This document shows positions 22,176-31,540 of a stretch of 64,000 nucleotides of DNA, piece by piece. The stretch is from NCBI GenBank assembly GCA_030647435.1, contig JAUSJX010000056.1, positions 1 through 64,000 on the forward strand, in the 5' to 3' direction. The translations under genes were made by a program, and so were the position numbers. Source of the stretch: Candidatus Rokuibacteriota bacterium. Its GTDB lineage: Bacteria; Methylomirabilota; Methylomirabilia; Rokubacteriales; CSP1-6. Each line of letters starts with the position of its first letter. Within the stretch, counting starts at the first letter, position 1. The notes below the pieces were generated by a model, which made no database searches, was not told the DNA's origin, and saw only the letters and a program-made list of their open reading frames with translations.

Positions 22176-22505
22176 GGATATGTACGATATCACAGCGGCG
22201 CCGCGTCATCCCACAGCGGCTCAGCTCGGGCGTGCGTACTGGGTCAAGTTGCGAGCCAGATCAACCCAGCTCTCGCCTCGGGGCTACGCCCCTCACCTCG
22301 AACGGCCACGCCCGAGGGAGCCAGCTTTGCCTAGCGTACGTGGCAGTTCGAGCTGAGTCGCGCAGCCACGAGGCGAGGGCTGAGACAGTTGTACGTTGAG
22401 CGTCGCTGGCGATCGAGAACGTGGAGGTTCGAGCTGAGCGGCCCCGCCGCGAGGCGAGGGCTAAGTAAATCTGGCGAAGTAAATTGGCCCAGTACGCCGG
22501 CGCGG
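22176..22505. other. 330-nt gene-free interval between pcrA and glmS
   Basis: There is no gene. It holds three copies of the 46-bp dispersed repeat and must contain both the glmS 3' flank limits and the start region of pcrA on the minus strand. No intrinsic terminator with a T-tract is seen. Confidence 0.6.
22265..22465. repeat. 46-bp dispersed repeat, three copies in mixed orientation
   Basis: One copy reads on the plus strand (22265-22310, cccagctctcgcctcg to ggccacg). Two are inverted (22339-22384 and 22420-22465, both starting cgtgg and ending cgaggcgagggct[ga]ag). Spacers of about 30-36 nt separate them, so adjacent opposite copies could form a long hairpin. They match the copies at 11482-11588. 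Confidence 0.88.
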
Positions 22506-24344
22506 CTATTCGACGGTGACGGACTTCGCGAGATTCCGCGGCTGGTCCACGTCGCGCCCGAGGCGAACCGCGACGTGGTAGGCCAGGAGCTGGAGCGGGA
22601 TGGCCATCAGGATGGGCGAGAGCAGCTCGGCGGCGGCCGGCACCGTCAGCACGCGCGAGGCGCGCGCGCCGATCTCGCGGTCGCCCTCGTGGGCAAGGGC
22701 GATGATGCGGCCGTCCCGGGCGCGCACCTCCTCGACGGTGCCCATCATCCGGTCGTAGGAGGAATCCCGCGGGGTCAGCGCGACCACCGGCATCGTGTCG
22801 TCGATCAGCGCGATGGGGCCGTGCTTCATCTCCCCCGCAGGGTAGCCCTCGGCGTGGAGGTACGACAGCTCCTTGAGCTTGAGGGCGCCCTCGAGGGCGA
22901 TCGGGTAGTGGATGCCGCGCCCGAGGAAGAGGAAGTTCTTGTACGCGGCCAGCTCCTTCGCGAGCTCGGCGATCTCGGGCTCCTTCTCGAGAGCCCGCTC
23001 CATCAGCCGGGGCAGCTCGAGCAGCCCCTGGATGTGCTTGCGGCCGTCCTCGGCCAGGAGCGCCCCCCGCCGGCGGCCCAGCCAGAGCGCCAGGAGATAG
23101 CAGGCCGCGAGGGTCGCGGTGAAGGTCTTCGAGGAGGCCACGCCGATCTCGGGCCCCGCGTGGGTGTAGAGCACGCCCGTGGACTCGCGGGCGAGCGCCG
23201 AGCCGACCACGTTGGTGATGCCGACGATGGGCGCCCCGCGGTCGCGCGCGGCCTTGACGGCGCCGAGCGTGTCGGCCGTCTCGCCCGACTGGGACAGCGC
23301 CACCACGAGCGTCTCGGGCCCGAGCACGGCGTCGCGGTAGCGGAACTCCGAGCCCAGGTCGACCTCGGCCGACAGCCCTGCCAGCCGCTCGACCATGAAG
23401 CGGCCGACGATGGCGGCGTGGTACGACGTCCCGCACGCGATGAAGACGACGCGCTGGAGGCCCGCCACCACGTCCGGGTCGAGGCCGATCTCGGGCAGCA
23501 CCACGGTGCCGCTCTCGGGCGACACCCGGCCGCGCAGCGTGTCCGCCACGGCGCGCGGCTGCTCGTAGATCTCCTTCAGCATGAAGTGCCGGTAGCCGCC
23601 CTTCTCCGCGAGAATCGGGTCCCACATGATCCGGGTGGCCGTGCGCGAGACGGGCGCGCCGGCGAGATCCGAGATCTCGACGCCGTGCCGCGTCACCACC
23701 GCCACATCCTCGTCCTCGAGGATGACGACATCGCGGGTATGCGCCAGCAGGGCGGGGATGTCGGAAGCGAGGTAGGTCTCCCCCTGCCCCAGCCCCACCA
23801 CGACGCTGCCGGCGCCGTGCTTGGCCGCGACCAACCGGTCGGGCGCGGCCTTGGACAGCACCACGATGGCGTAGGAGCCTCGGAGCTCCCGGAGCGCCCG
23901 GCGGACCGCGTCGTCCAATCGGGGCGTGTCTTTGAGGTGCCGCTCGATCAGGTGCGCGATGACCTCCGTGTCGGTCTCCGACGTGAAGACGTGCCCCTCG
24001 GCCCTCAGCCGCTCCTTGATCGGCAGGTAGTTCTCGATGATGCCGTTGTGGACCACGACGAGGGTGCCCGAGCCGTCCGTGTGGGGATGGGCGTTGTCGT
24101 CGGTGGGCCGCCCGTGCGTGGCCCAGCGCGTGTGGCCGATGCCGATGCGCCCGTGCACGGGGTGCTCGCGCAGCAGGCCTTCGAGCACCTTGATGCGCCC
24201 GGCCGCGCGCCGGACCTCGAGCCCCTCGGGCCCCAGCACGGCCACGCCGGCCGAGTCGTAGCCGCGGTACTCGAGGCGCTTGAGCCCGTCCACGATGACG
24301 CCCACCGCGTCCTTGTCACCGATGTAGCCGACGATCCCGCACAT
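22506..24344 (-). CDS. glmS: Glutamine-fructose-6-phosphate aminotransferase (isomerizing)
   Basis: 612 residues. It makes glucosamine-6-phosphate for peptidoglycan and LPS. The N-terminal nucleophile Cys2 (MCGIVGYIGD) starts the glutaminase domain (1-220). Two SIS domains follow (about 285-430 and 455-600), with CGTSYHA and SQSGETADT. The C-terminus DQPRNLAKSVTVE is complete. No glmS ribozyme is seen upstream: glmU ends only 4 nt away. It is co-transcribed after glmU. Confidence 0.98.
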   Translation of the reverse strand: MCGIVGYIGDKDAVGVIVDGLKRLEYRGYDSAGVAVLGPEGLEVRRAAGRIKVLEGLLREHPVHGRIGIGHTRWATHGRPTDDNAHPHTDGSGTLVVVHNGIIENYLPIKERLRAEGHVFTSETDTEVIAHLIERHLKDTPRLDDAVRRALRELRGSYAIVVLSKAAPDRLVAAKHGAGSVVVGLGQGETYLASDIPALLAHTRDVVILEDEDVAVVTRHGVEISDLAGAPVSRTATRIMWDPILAEKGGYRHFMLKEIYEQPRAVADTLRGRVSPESGTVVLPEIGLDPDVVAGLQRVVFIACGTSYHAAIVGRFMVERLAGLSAEVDLGSEFRYRDAVLGPETLVVALSQSGETADTLGAVKAARDRGAPIVGITNVVGSALARESTGVLYTHAGPEIGVASSKTFTATLAACYLLALWLGRRRGALLAEDGRKHIQGLLELPRLMERALEKEPEIAELAKELAAYKNFLFLGRGIHYPIALEGALKLKELSYLHAEGYPAGEMKHGPIALIDDTMPVVALTPRDSSYDRMMGTVEEVRARDGRIIALAHEGDREIGARASRVLTVPAAAELLSPILMAIPLQLLAYHVAVRLGRDVDQPRNLAKSVTVE

Positions 24345-24348
24345 GGCG

Positions 24349-25737
24349 TCAGTCCTTGGCCTTCCGGGTTTTCTTCTTGCGGGCGGCCCAGCCCGCGCGC
24401 ACTTCCTGGCGCGCGCGGGCGACGGCCAGCGCCCCGGCTGGAACGCTCTTGGTGATCACCGAGCCCGCGCCCACGTAGGCGCCCTCCCCGATGGTGACGG
24501 GCGCCACGAGGCTCGAGTTGGTGCCGACGAATGCGCCGGCGCCGATCTTGGTCTCGTGCTTGGCGACGCCGTCGTAGTTGCAGGTGATAGTGCCCGCGCC
24601 GATGTTCGCGTTGTCGCCGACGGTGGCGTCCCCGATATACGAGAGGTGCGGCACCTTGGCGCCGCGGCCGATCTTCGACTTCTTCAGCTCCACGAAGTTG
24701 CCGATCCTGGCGCCGGCGCCGACGTGCGACTGCGGGCGCAGGTGGCAGAACGGGCCGAGCTGGGCCTCGGCCTCGACGATGGCGTCGGACAGCACGCAGT
24801 AGGGCCTGAGGGTGACCCGGTCGCCGATGCGGCTGCCGCTCACGTGGCAGCCCGACCCCACGACGCACTCCGCGCCTATCGCGGTCGTGCCCTCCAGCAC
24901 GGCGCCCGGGTAGATCACCGTGTCGGCCCCGACCGCGACCGTATCGTCCACGTACGTCGCCGCCGGATCCAGGATGGTGACGCCCTCCACCATCAGGCGC
25001 TCGAGGGTGCGCCGCCGAAGCACCGCCGCCACTTCGGCCAGCTGCTTTCGGTCGTTGATGCCCATGCACTCCTCAGGATGCGGCGCCGCCAGCGCTTCGA
25101 CCGGCGCCCCGCTCGCGGCGAGAATCGAGACGACGTCGGTCAGATAGTGCTCGCCCTGATCATTCTGCGGCGTCACGCGGTCGAGCGCGGGCCAGAGCCG
25201 CCTGGCGTCGAAGCAGTACGTGCTCGTGCCGATCTCGCGAATCGCCCTTTGGGCGGGGGTCGCGTCGCGGTGCTCGATGATGGCGACCGGCCGGCCGCCC
25301 TCGCGGATCACGCGCCCGTAGCCCGCCGGATCCTCGGCCTCGGCCGTGAGGAGCGTCGCGGCGGCCGCCGTTGAGCGGTGGTGGTCGACCAACGCGCGCA
25401 GGAGGGCTTCTGACATGAGCGGCTGATCGCCCGGCAGCACGAGGACGGCGCCCGCGCCATCGCCGCAGGCGCCGCGCGCCCGGAGGAGCGCGTGCGCGGT
25501 GCCGAGCCGCTCCTTCTGTTCGACGTAGGCGAGATCGGGCGACTCGCCGACGGCCGCGCGCACGTCGTCGGCGCCTCGGCCGACGACCAGGACTCTCCGC
25601 GCGCCGAGCGCGCGGGCAACCCGCACGGGGTAGTCGATGAGCCGCCGCCCGCCGAGCAGGTGCAGCGCCTTGGGACGGCTCCCGCGCATGCGCTTGGACT
25701 CGCCGGCCGCCAGGATCACCGCGGTGAGCGTCTTCAT
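24349..25737 (-). CDS. glmU: Bifunctional GlcNAc-1-P uridyltransferase/GlcN-1-P acetyltransferase
   Basis: 462 residues from the ATG at 25737 (MKTLTAVILAAG); an ATG at 25743 or GTG at 25746 would add 2-3 residues. The N-terminal pyrophosphorylase domain (about 1-230) has LAAGESKRM. The C-terminal half is a left-handed beta-helix (about 255-445) with SYIGDATVGDNANIGAGT. It produces UDP-GlcNAc for envelope synthesis and supplies the pathway step after GlmS. The Lys-rich C-terminal tail is common. There is no Shine-Dalgarno; TAATCT lies 10 nt before the ATG. Confidence 0.97.
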   Translation of the reverse strand: MKTLTAVILAAGESKRMRGSRPKALHLLGGRRLIDYPVRVARALGARRVLVVGRGADDVRAAVGESPDLAYVEQKERLGTAHALLRARGACGDGAGAVLVLPGDQPLMSEALLRALVDHHRSTAAAATLLTAEAEDPAGYGRVIREGGRPVAIIEHRDATPAQRAIREIGTSTYCFDARRLWPALDRVTPQNDQGEHYLTDVVSILAASGAPVEALAAPHPEECMGINDRKQLAEVAAVLRRRTLERLMVEGVTILDPAATYVDDTVAVGADTVIYPGAVLEGTTAIGAECVVGSGCHVSGSRIGDRVTLRPYCVLSDAIVEAEAQLGPFCHLRPQSHVGAGARIGNFVELKKSKIGRGAKVPHLSYIGDATVGDNANIGAGTITCNYDGVAKHETKIGAGAFVGTNSSLVAPVTIGEGAYVGAGSVITKSVPAGALAVARARQEVRAGWAARKKKTRKAKD

Positions 25738-25791
25738 GATCATCACTAGATTAGCACGGGCCGTGCCATCACCGGTTGAGCGGGCACGGCT

Positions 25792-25855
25792 GTTCGCAAG
25801 TCGCGCGTTGGCGCGAACTTATCACCCACGTTCAACATGCCAAGAGGCATGTTGA
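25792..25855. other. Two adjacent hairpins upstream of glmU / downstream of rluD
   Basis: Hairpin 1 (about 25792-25818) has gttcgc and gcgaac flanking the perfect tcgcgc-gttg-gcgcga core (25801-25816). Hairpin 2 (25832-25855) is a perfect 10-bp palindrome with an aaga loop: tcaacatgcc and ggcatgttga. Neither is followed by a T-run. They could be the end structure of the ileS-lspA-rluD transcript, or hairpin 2 could be an operator for glmU. Confidence 0.55.
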
Positions 25856-25882
25856 GGATAAATGACGATGAACGATGCTGTG

Positions 25883-26842
25883 TCATTTGCGTAGATGAGA
25901 CAGGAGGCGGGCGATCCTGTTGGGCAATGGAGACGACAATTCGACCGTCTCACCCGTCGCCGGGTGGACAAAGGACAGCCCGGCCGCGTGCAGGGCCACG
26001 CCGCCTAGACCCTCGACGAGATCGGCCGGCAGCGTGTCGTACTGCCGCGCGCGCTTGGCGCCGTACGTCGCATCGCCCACCAGCGGGTGACCCAGCGATG
26101 CCAGGTGGACGCGGATCTGGTGGGTGCGGCCCGTCTCGAGCCGGCACTCGAGATACGTGTAGCCCGCGAAACGCTCGAGCGCGCGGAAGCGCGTGACGGC
26201 GCGCTTGCCCGTGCCCGCGCGCGCGACGGCCATGCGCACCCGCGAGCGCGGGTCGCGCACGATCGGCGCGTCGATCGTGCCGTCGTGGGGCGCGATGACG
26301 CCATGGGCGAGGCACAGGTAGCGGCGCGACATGGTGCGCTGCTGAAGCTCTACCGTGAGCGCGTCGTACGCCTGGCGGGTCTTCGCGAGCACGATGAGCC
26401 CGGACGTGCCCTTGTCGAGGCGGTGGACGATGCCGGGCCGACGCGGACCTCCGACCCCCGCGATCTCCGGGGCGTGCGCCAGCGCGGCGGCGGCCAGGGT
26501 GCCGGTGGACCGTCCCGCTCCCGGGTGCGTCACCATGCCCGCGGGCTTGTCCACGACGAGGATGTGGGCGTCCTCGTAGACGATCGTAAGGGGGATCGCC
26601 TCGGCGGCCAATACCTCCGGCGCGGGCGGCGGGACCACGACGTCGACCCTCTCGCCCACCTTGAGCCGGTGCGCGGCCTTGCGCGCGGCGCCGTTCACGC
26701 TGACGTGGCCGCCGTCCACGAGCGCCTTGATGCGGGTGCGTGACAGGTCGGGCAGCTGCGTGGCCAGCCACAGGTCGAGGCGGCGGCCCGCCTCGGCCGC
26801 GCCCACGGATGTCCCCACGCGCCGGGCGGCCCCGATCGTCAT
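25883..26842 (-). CDS. rluD: Ribosomal large-subunit pseudouridine synthase, RluD/RluA family
   Basis: 319 residues from the ATG at 26842, overlapping the lspA stop (ATGA). An S4-like RNA-binding domain (about 15-75) is followed by the catalytic domain with Asp in HRLDKGTSGL near residue 140, and RTHQIRVHLASLGHPLVGD. It modifies 23S rRNA, in RluD probably helix 69; the exact uridines cannot be assigned here. The lspA-rluD order is widespread. Confidence 0.95.
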   Translation of the reverse strand: MTIGAARRVGTSVGAAEAGRRLDLWLATQLPDLSRTRIKALVDGGHVSVNGAARKAAHRLKVGERVDVVVPPPAPEVLAAEAIPLTIVYEDAHILVVDKPAGMVTHPGAGRSTGTLAAAALAHAPEIAGVGGPRRPGIVHRLDKGTSGLIVLAKTRQAYDALTVELQQRTMSRRYLCLAHGVIAPHDGTIDAPIVRDPRSRVRMAVARAGTGKRAVTRFRALERFAGYTYLECRLETGRTHQIRVHLASLGHPLVGDATYGAKRARQYDTLPADLVEGLGGVALHAAGLSFVHPATGETVELSSPLPNRIARLLSHLRK

Positions 26843-27312
26843 GTCCGCGGCGGCTTCGCTGTCAGCATGCGCAGCGCGAGGAGCGCCACGCCCACGCTGA
26901 TGGCCGAATCGGCGACGTTGAAGGCGGGCCAGTGCCACCCGCGCCAGTAGAAGTCGAGGAAGTCCACCACGGCCCCGAAGCGCGCGCGGTCGATCAGGTT
27001 GCCCGCCGCGCCGCCGAAGATCATGCCGATGGCGACGGCCGCGACGAGCCCGCCCTCAGGCAGGAGGCGCGTGGCCAGCGCCGCGAGGACGCCGAGGGCC
27101 CCGATGGAGAGCAGCGCGACGATCCAGCGCCAGCCGCGCGGGACGCTACCAAGCATTCCGAACGCCAGGCCCGGGTTCATCACGAGGGTCAGCGAGAAGA
27201 AGCCGTCGATCATGTTCACTGGGACGCCGGGTCCCAGGCGGCGCAGCGCGAGCCACTTCGCGGCCTGGTCGAGGATCAGGACAATCCCGCCCAGCGCCGC
27301 CACCAGCCTCAT
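26839..27312 (-). CDS. lspA: Lipoprotein signal peptidase
   Basis: 157 residues with four predicted membrane helices. The catalytic aspartates lie in [13 protein letters not shown] and FNVADSAIS. It cleaves prolipoprotein signal peptides at the lipobox; likely substrates in this window include the proteins at 39543-40028 and 56229-56375. It overlaps the ileS stop and the rluD start. Confidence 0.97.
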   Translation of the reverse strand: MRLVAALGGIVLILDQAAKWLALRRLGPGVPVNMIDGFFSLTLVMNPGLAFGMLGSVPRGWRWIVALLSIGALGVLAALATRLLPEGGLVAAVAIGMIFGGAAGNLIDRARFGAVVDFLDFYWRGWHWPAFNVADSAISVGVALLALRMLTAKPPRT

Positions 27313-30155
27313 GAGCGGGCGAGCACCACCGGCATGCAGCGATCGCAGAGCGCGGGGTGCCGGGCGTCCGCCCCCACGCCCGCGCTCCAGGTCCAGCAGC
27401 GGTCGCACTTCTTCCACCCGAGGGCCTGCCCGGGAACGACGGCCAGCGCCAGCCCCGGAATGTCCTGGCTGTCGTAGGCGATCCCGGCGCCGTGGGGCGC
27501 CAGCGAAGCGAGTCTCACGGCCGACACGTTGAAGAGCGTCGCGAGCAGCTCTTCGCCCTTGCCGGCGAGCAGCGGGCGCCACTGCTCCTCGGGCGCGCTC
27601 GTGACGTAGACGACGGCGTCGATACCCTTGCCGATCAGCCCCTGCTTGCGCGCTGTCTCGAGCGCGCGCGAGACCTCGCCGCGCACCTCGAGCAGGCGCT
27701 CCCACTCGCCGCCGAGCCGCTCGTTGATCCACTCGCCGCGCTCCTCGGGGAAGGTGACGAGGTGGACGCTCTCGGGCTTGCCCCGGCCGGGGATGTAGCC
27801 CCAGACCTCGTCGGCGGTAAAGCTGAGGACGGGCGCCAGGAGCCGCGCCAGCGCCGTCAGCACTTCGAAGCACACCGTCTGCGCCGCGCGCCGCTTGGGG
27901 TCGTCGGACGCCGACACGTACAGGCGGTCCTTGATGATGTCGAGGTAGAGCGCCGACAGGTCCACGGCGCAGAAGTTGTGCGCGGTGTGGAACACGACGT
28001 GGAACTGGTACTCGTCGTAGGCCCGGCGCACGCGTGCGATCAGCTCCCCCAGGCGCAGGAGCGCCCAGCGGTCGATCTCGTCCATCTGGTCGTACGACAC
28101 CCGGTCGCGCTCGGGGTCGAAGTCGGCGAGCGTGCCGAGAAGGAAGCGGAAGGTGTTCCGGATCCGCCGGTAGGCGTCGGACAGTCGGTTCAGGATCTCC
28201 TTCGAGAGACGGATGTCCTCGGAGTAGTCCTCCGACGCGACCCAGAGCCTCAGCACGTCGGCGCCGTACTTCGGGAGCAGCTCCTCCTGCGTGACGTAGT
28301 TGCCCTGCGACTTGGACATCTTGCGGCCCTCACCGTCCACGACGAAGCCGTGGGTGAGACACGAGCGGTACGGCGCGCGGTCACGCGTGCCGACGGCCTC
28401 GAGCAGCGAGTGTTGGAACCAGCCGCGGTGCTGGTCCGAGCCCTCGAGGTACATCTCGGCCGGCCAGCGGAGCTCGGGCCGCGTCTCGAGCACCGCCGCG
28501 TGGCTGCACCCCGAGTCGAACCAGACGTCGAGGATGTCCGTCTCCTTGCGGAACTCCGCGCCGCCGCACTTGGGACAGCGCGTGCCGGGAGGCAGCAGAT
28601 CCTTCGCGGCGCGCGCGTGCCACTCGTCGGCGCCCCGCCCATCGCGCATGATCGCGGCGACGTGCTCGACCAGCCGCTCCTCGAGGAGCAGCGCCTCGCA
28701 CCCCGAGCAGTAGAAAGCCACGATCGGCACGCCCCAGACGCGCTGGCGCGAGATCGTCCAGTCGGGGCGGTGGGCAACCATGTTGAAGATACGCTCGCGC
28801 CCCCAGGCCGGGATCCAGGCTATCTCGTGCTGGATGGCGTCGAGGGCGCGCTGGCGCAGACCCGTCTTGTCCATCGAGATGAACCACTGCTCCGTGGCAC
28901 GGAAGAGCGTCGGGTTCTTGCAGCGCCAGCAGTGCGGGTACTCGTGGCTGAGCGGGACCTCGGCAACGAGCGCGCCCACCTGCTTCAGGTGCGCGATGAT
29001 CTTCGGGTTGGCCTCCCACACTGTCAGGCCACCGAACTCGGTCACTTCGGGCACGAACCGTCCGTCGTCGTCCACGGGGTTGTAGATCTTGAGCCCCGCC
29101 TTGCGCCCGAGCTCGTAATCCTCCTCGCCGTGTCCGGGGGCGATGTGCACGAGCCCCGTGCCCGTGTCCATGGCGACGAACTCGGCCGCGAGCACGGGCA
29201 CGTCGCGGTCGATCCACGGGTGACGGGCGACGGTGCCCTCGAGCGCGCTGCCCGGCACGGCCACGGCCGTGAGGGCGGCGCGCCCGCGAACGCCCGGCAG
29301 CCCGGCGAATGCCTCGGCCAGCGGGCGCGCGACGACGAGGGTCTCGCCGTCCATCTCGACCGTGGTGTACGTTTCGCCCGGGTGGACCGCGATGGCGAGG
29401 TTGGCGGGCAGGGTCCAGGGCGTCGTGGTCCAGATCACGAGCGAGGCGCGCTTGACGCCTAAGGCACGTAGGAGAGCAGGCGACGCGGACTTGACGGGGA
29501 ACTTGACGTAGACCGAGGGCGTGGTCTGGTCTTCGTACTCGACCTCGGCTTGCGCAAGCGCCGTCTTGCAGTGCATGCACCAGTGCACGGGCTTGAGACC
29601 CTTGTAGACGATGCCGCGCCCGACGAACCGGCCGAACTCCCGCGCGATCACCGCCTGGTAGGCCGGCTCCATCGTGATGTACGGGTTCTTCCAGTCGCCG
29701 AAGACGCCCAGCCGCGTGAACTCCTCGCGCTGGATGTCGATGAACTTGCGCGCGTGCTCGCGGCAGCGGCGGATCTTCTCCATGGGGTCCATGGCCCGCC
29801 GCACATCCAGGCTCGCCGTGTCGAGGCCGAGCTCCTTGTCCACCTCGTGCTCGATCGGTAGCCCGTGGCAGTCCCAGCCGGGCACGTAGACGGCGTTGTG
29901 TCCCAGCATCGAGCGCGACTTAACGACGAAGTCCTTCAGAATCTTGTTGAGCGCGGTGCCCATGTGTATGCGGTTGTTGGCGTAGGGGGGACCGTCGTGG
30001 AGGATCCAGAGGGGGCGCTTCGCCGAAGCCTCGCGGAGGCGGCTGTAGATGTCCATCTCCTCCCACTGCTTGAGCATCTCCGGCTCGAGCTTGGGCAGGT
30101 TCGCCTTCATCGGAAAGGACGTCTTCGGGAGGTTGAGCGTGTCCTTGTAGTCCAT
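27309..30155 (-). CDS. ileS: Isoleucyl-tRNA synthetase
   Basis: 948 residues, typical bacterial length. Class I motifs: the HIGH equivalent HMGT near residue 65 and KMSKSQGN near residue 610. The CP1 editing domain lies between them. The C-terminal zinc finger [11 protein letters not shown]...CDRC is complete, as in the bacterial (mupirocin-sensitive) type. No T-box leader is present; the upstream gap is 81 nt. It leads the ileS-lspA-rluD unit. Confidence 0.98.
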   Translation of the reverse strand: MDYKDTLNLPKTSFPMKANLPKLEPEMLKQWEEMDIYSRLREASAKRPLWILHDGPPYANNRIHMGTALNKILKDFVVKSRSMLGHNAVYVPGWDCHGLPIEHEVDKELGLDTASLDVRRAMDPMEKIRRCREHARKFIDIQREEFTRLGVFGDWKNPYITMEPAYQAVIAREFGRFVGRGIVYKGLKPVHWCMHCKTALAQAEVEYEDQTTPSVYVKFPVKSASPALLRALGVKRASLVIWTTTPWTLPANLAIAVHPGETYTTVEMDGETLVVARPLAEAFAGLPGVRGRAALTAVAVPGSALEGTVARHPWIDRDVPVLAAEFVAMDTGTGLVHIAPGHGEEDYELGRKAGLKIYNPVDDDGRFVPEVTEFGGLTVWEANPKIIAHLKQVGALVAEVPLSHEYPHCWRCKNPTLFRATEQWFISMDKTGLRQRALDAIQHEIAWIPAWGRERIFNMVAHRPDWTISRQRVWGVPIVAFYCSGCEALLLEERLVEHVAAIMRDGRGADEWHARAAKDLLPPGTRCPKCGGAEFRKETDILDVWFDSGCSHAAVLETRPELRWPAEMYLEGSDQHRGWFQHSLLEAVGTRDRAPYRSCLTHGFVVDGEGRKMSKSQGNYVTQEELLPKYGADVLRLWVASEDYSEDIRLSKEILNRLSDAYRRIRNTFRFLLGTLADFDPERDRVSYDQMDEIDRWALLRLGELIARVRRAYDEYQFHVVFHTAHNFCAVDLSALYLDIIKDRLYVSASDDPKRRAAQTVCFEVLTALARLLAPVLSFTADEVWGYIPGRGKPESVHLVTFPEERGEWINERLGGEWERLLEVRGEVSRALETARKQGLIGKGIDAVVYVTSAPEEQWRPLLAGKGEELLATLFNVSAVRLASLAPHGAGIAYDSQDIPGLALAVVPGQALGWKKCDRCWTWSAGVGADARHPALCDRCMPVVLARS

Positions 30156-30236
30156 AGAGGAAGAAACGTAACACCGATGGGTGTTTAGGGCAAGAAAGCC
30201 CCCCGGCGGGAGGTCCGGCGGACGGCCCGGCGAGGG

Positions 30237-30851
30237 CTACTTTGGCGCGAGCTCGACGACGCCGCGGGCGTTGTCGATGGTGACGCGGAAGTGGTCCAAA
30301 AAGTCCCGCCCGAGGAGACCCTCCGCGCCGCGGCCCAGTTGGGCGTCGTGCGAGAACACACGCAAAGGGCCAACGCGGGCCCCGCCCACTTCCACGCTCT
30401 CGAGGCTCACGAGGTAGGCGGACGCGCTGCCGGTCACGCCGCGAATCTGGACCTTGGGGGCGTCGCGGTAGGTAACCCCGAGCCCGATCAGCGCGGTGGG
30501 ACTGATGGTGGTCCGGGTGGCGCCGGTATCGAGCACGAGCTGCACCGGCGCCCGCCCGTTGATCTTCGCCGTCACCATGATGGGGAGTCCCGGCGCGAAC
30601 CTTATGCGCGTGACACCATCCGTGACTGTCGCCGCGGCCGGCCCCGAGGGCGCCGGCGGCGGGTCCACCCTCCCGACGGCGCTGGCTCGACTGCGGTAGC
30701 GCTCGGGTATGCTGTCCACCCCCTGGCCGAAGTGGGTCTCACCCTTCTCGTCTGTCCAGCGGTAGAGCTGGGCGTGGGCACCCGGCGCCAGGGTCAGCAT
30801 CAGCACCAGAGCCGCGAGTGCCGAGCGAGGCAGCCGACGCGCTCCACCCAT
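30237..30851 (-). CDS. Secreted retropepsin-like aspartic protease with DUF4124-like N-terminus
   Basis: 204 residues. The signal peptide ends in GAHA-QLYRW, and the mature N-terminus (about 28-55, LYRWTDEKGETHFGQG) matches the DUF4124 pattern of periplasmic proteins. The C-terminal half is a single retropepsin-type domain: LVLDTGATRTTIS near residue 110 (catalytic D-T-G) and GLLGRDFLDHFRVTID near residue 180. Such domains act as dimers. Substrate unknown. It is 5 nt after its paralog and was probably formed by tandem duplication. Confidence 0.85.
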   Translation of the reverse strand: MGGARRLPRSALAALVLMLTLAPGAHAQLYRWTDEKGETHFGQGVDSIPERYRSRASAVGRVDPPPAPSGPAAATVTDGVTRIRFAPGLPIMVTAKINGRAPVQLVLDTGATRTTISPTALIGLGVTYRDAPKVQIRGVTGSASAYLVSLESVEVGGARVGPLRVFSHDAQLGRGAEGLLGRDFLDHFRVTIDNARGVVELAPK

Positions 30852-30856
30852 GGCGG

Positions 30857-31522
30857 CTACTTGGGGGAGATCGTCACGACGCCGGCCGTGCTGTCGATAT
30901 TGACCTTGAACTGGTCGAGGAAGTCGCGGCCCAGGAGCCCGTCACCCTGCCCCAGATCGACGTCGTGCGCCGCGACGCGGAGCGGGCCCGAGCGCGCGCC
31001 GCCCACCTCGATGCTCTGCACGGGCACGAAGAGGACGTCGGCTGTGCCCGTGGCGCCCTTGACCGATCCGCGCACGGCCTCGCGCGAGCCGATGCCCATC
31101 CCGGCCAGCACGCGCGGGTTGATCACGGTCACCGACGCCCCGGTGTCGAGCATGAGCTGCGCCGATCCCTCACCGTTGATCTTGACGGACACCATGATGG
31201 GCTTGCCCGGCGTGAAGGGGATGCGCGTCACTCCGGACACCTCACCCCCTGCCGGCGACGCGCTCTCGGCGGGCGCCGCCGGTCTCTCCGGATAGGCGAG
31301 GAGCTGCGCCTTCGACCGGAAGCGCTCCGGCACGCTGTAGATCCCCTGGCTGTAGTGGATGCCGCCCTGCTCGTCGGTCCAGCGGTACATCTGGGCCCAC
31401 GCCGGCGCGGGCCAGAGCCCAAGGGTCGCCAAGCACAGCCCAAGGATCGCCAAGCTCAGCCCAAAGGTCGCCAAGCTCAGGAAGCCGGCCGGGAACATCG
31501 CGCGCCTCGATCGACTCATCAT
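30857..31522 (-). CDS. Secreted retropepsin-like aspartic protease, paralog with repeat-lengthened signal peptide
   Basis: 221 residues, same architecture as the next gene: DUF4124-like MYRWTDEQGGIHYSQG, then LMLDTGASVTVIN and GLLGRDFLDQFKVNID. The signal peptide hydrophobic core is built from three 7-residue units (LATFGLS, LAILGLC, LATLGLW) encoded by a 21-bp DNA repeat. It lies 18 nt after the glycosyltransferase gene on the same strand, so it may belong to that operon. Confidence 0.85.
   Translation of the reverse strand: MMSRSRRAMFPAGFLSLATFGLSLAILGLCLATLGLWPAPAWAQMYRWTDEQGGIHYSQGIYSVPERFRSKAQLLAYPERPAAPAESASPAGGEVSGVTRIPFTPGKPIMVSVKINGEGSAQLMLDTGASVTVINPRVLAGMGIGSREAVRGSVKGATGTADVLFVPVQSIEVGGARSGPLRVAAHDVDLGQGDGLLGRDFLDQFKVNIDSTAGVVTISPK
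31414..31476 (-). repeat. Three in-frame 21-bp tandem repeats in a signal-peptide coding region
   Basis: Units 31414-31434, 31435-31455 and 31456-31476 share gcccaagg-tcgccaagc with one or two substitutions each. Being a multiple of three, copy gain or loss would lengthen or shorten the signal peptide core by 7 residues without shifting frame. Confidence 0.95.
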
Positions 31523-31540
31523 TGAAGGAGTATATCCCGC

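Noticed and set aside
11482-22465. CRISPR array
   Set aside because: The 46-bp units are imperfect, in mixed orientation and at two sites, with only one to three spacers; no cas genes.
22345-22505. glmS ribozyme
   Set aside because: The region lies downstream of glmS, and glmU ends 4 nt before glmS starts, leaving no space for a ribozyme.
27309-30236. T-box leader for ileS or tyrS
   Set aside because: The upstream gaps are too short and lack the T-box core; tyrS starts back-to-back with mrcA.
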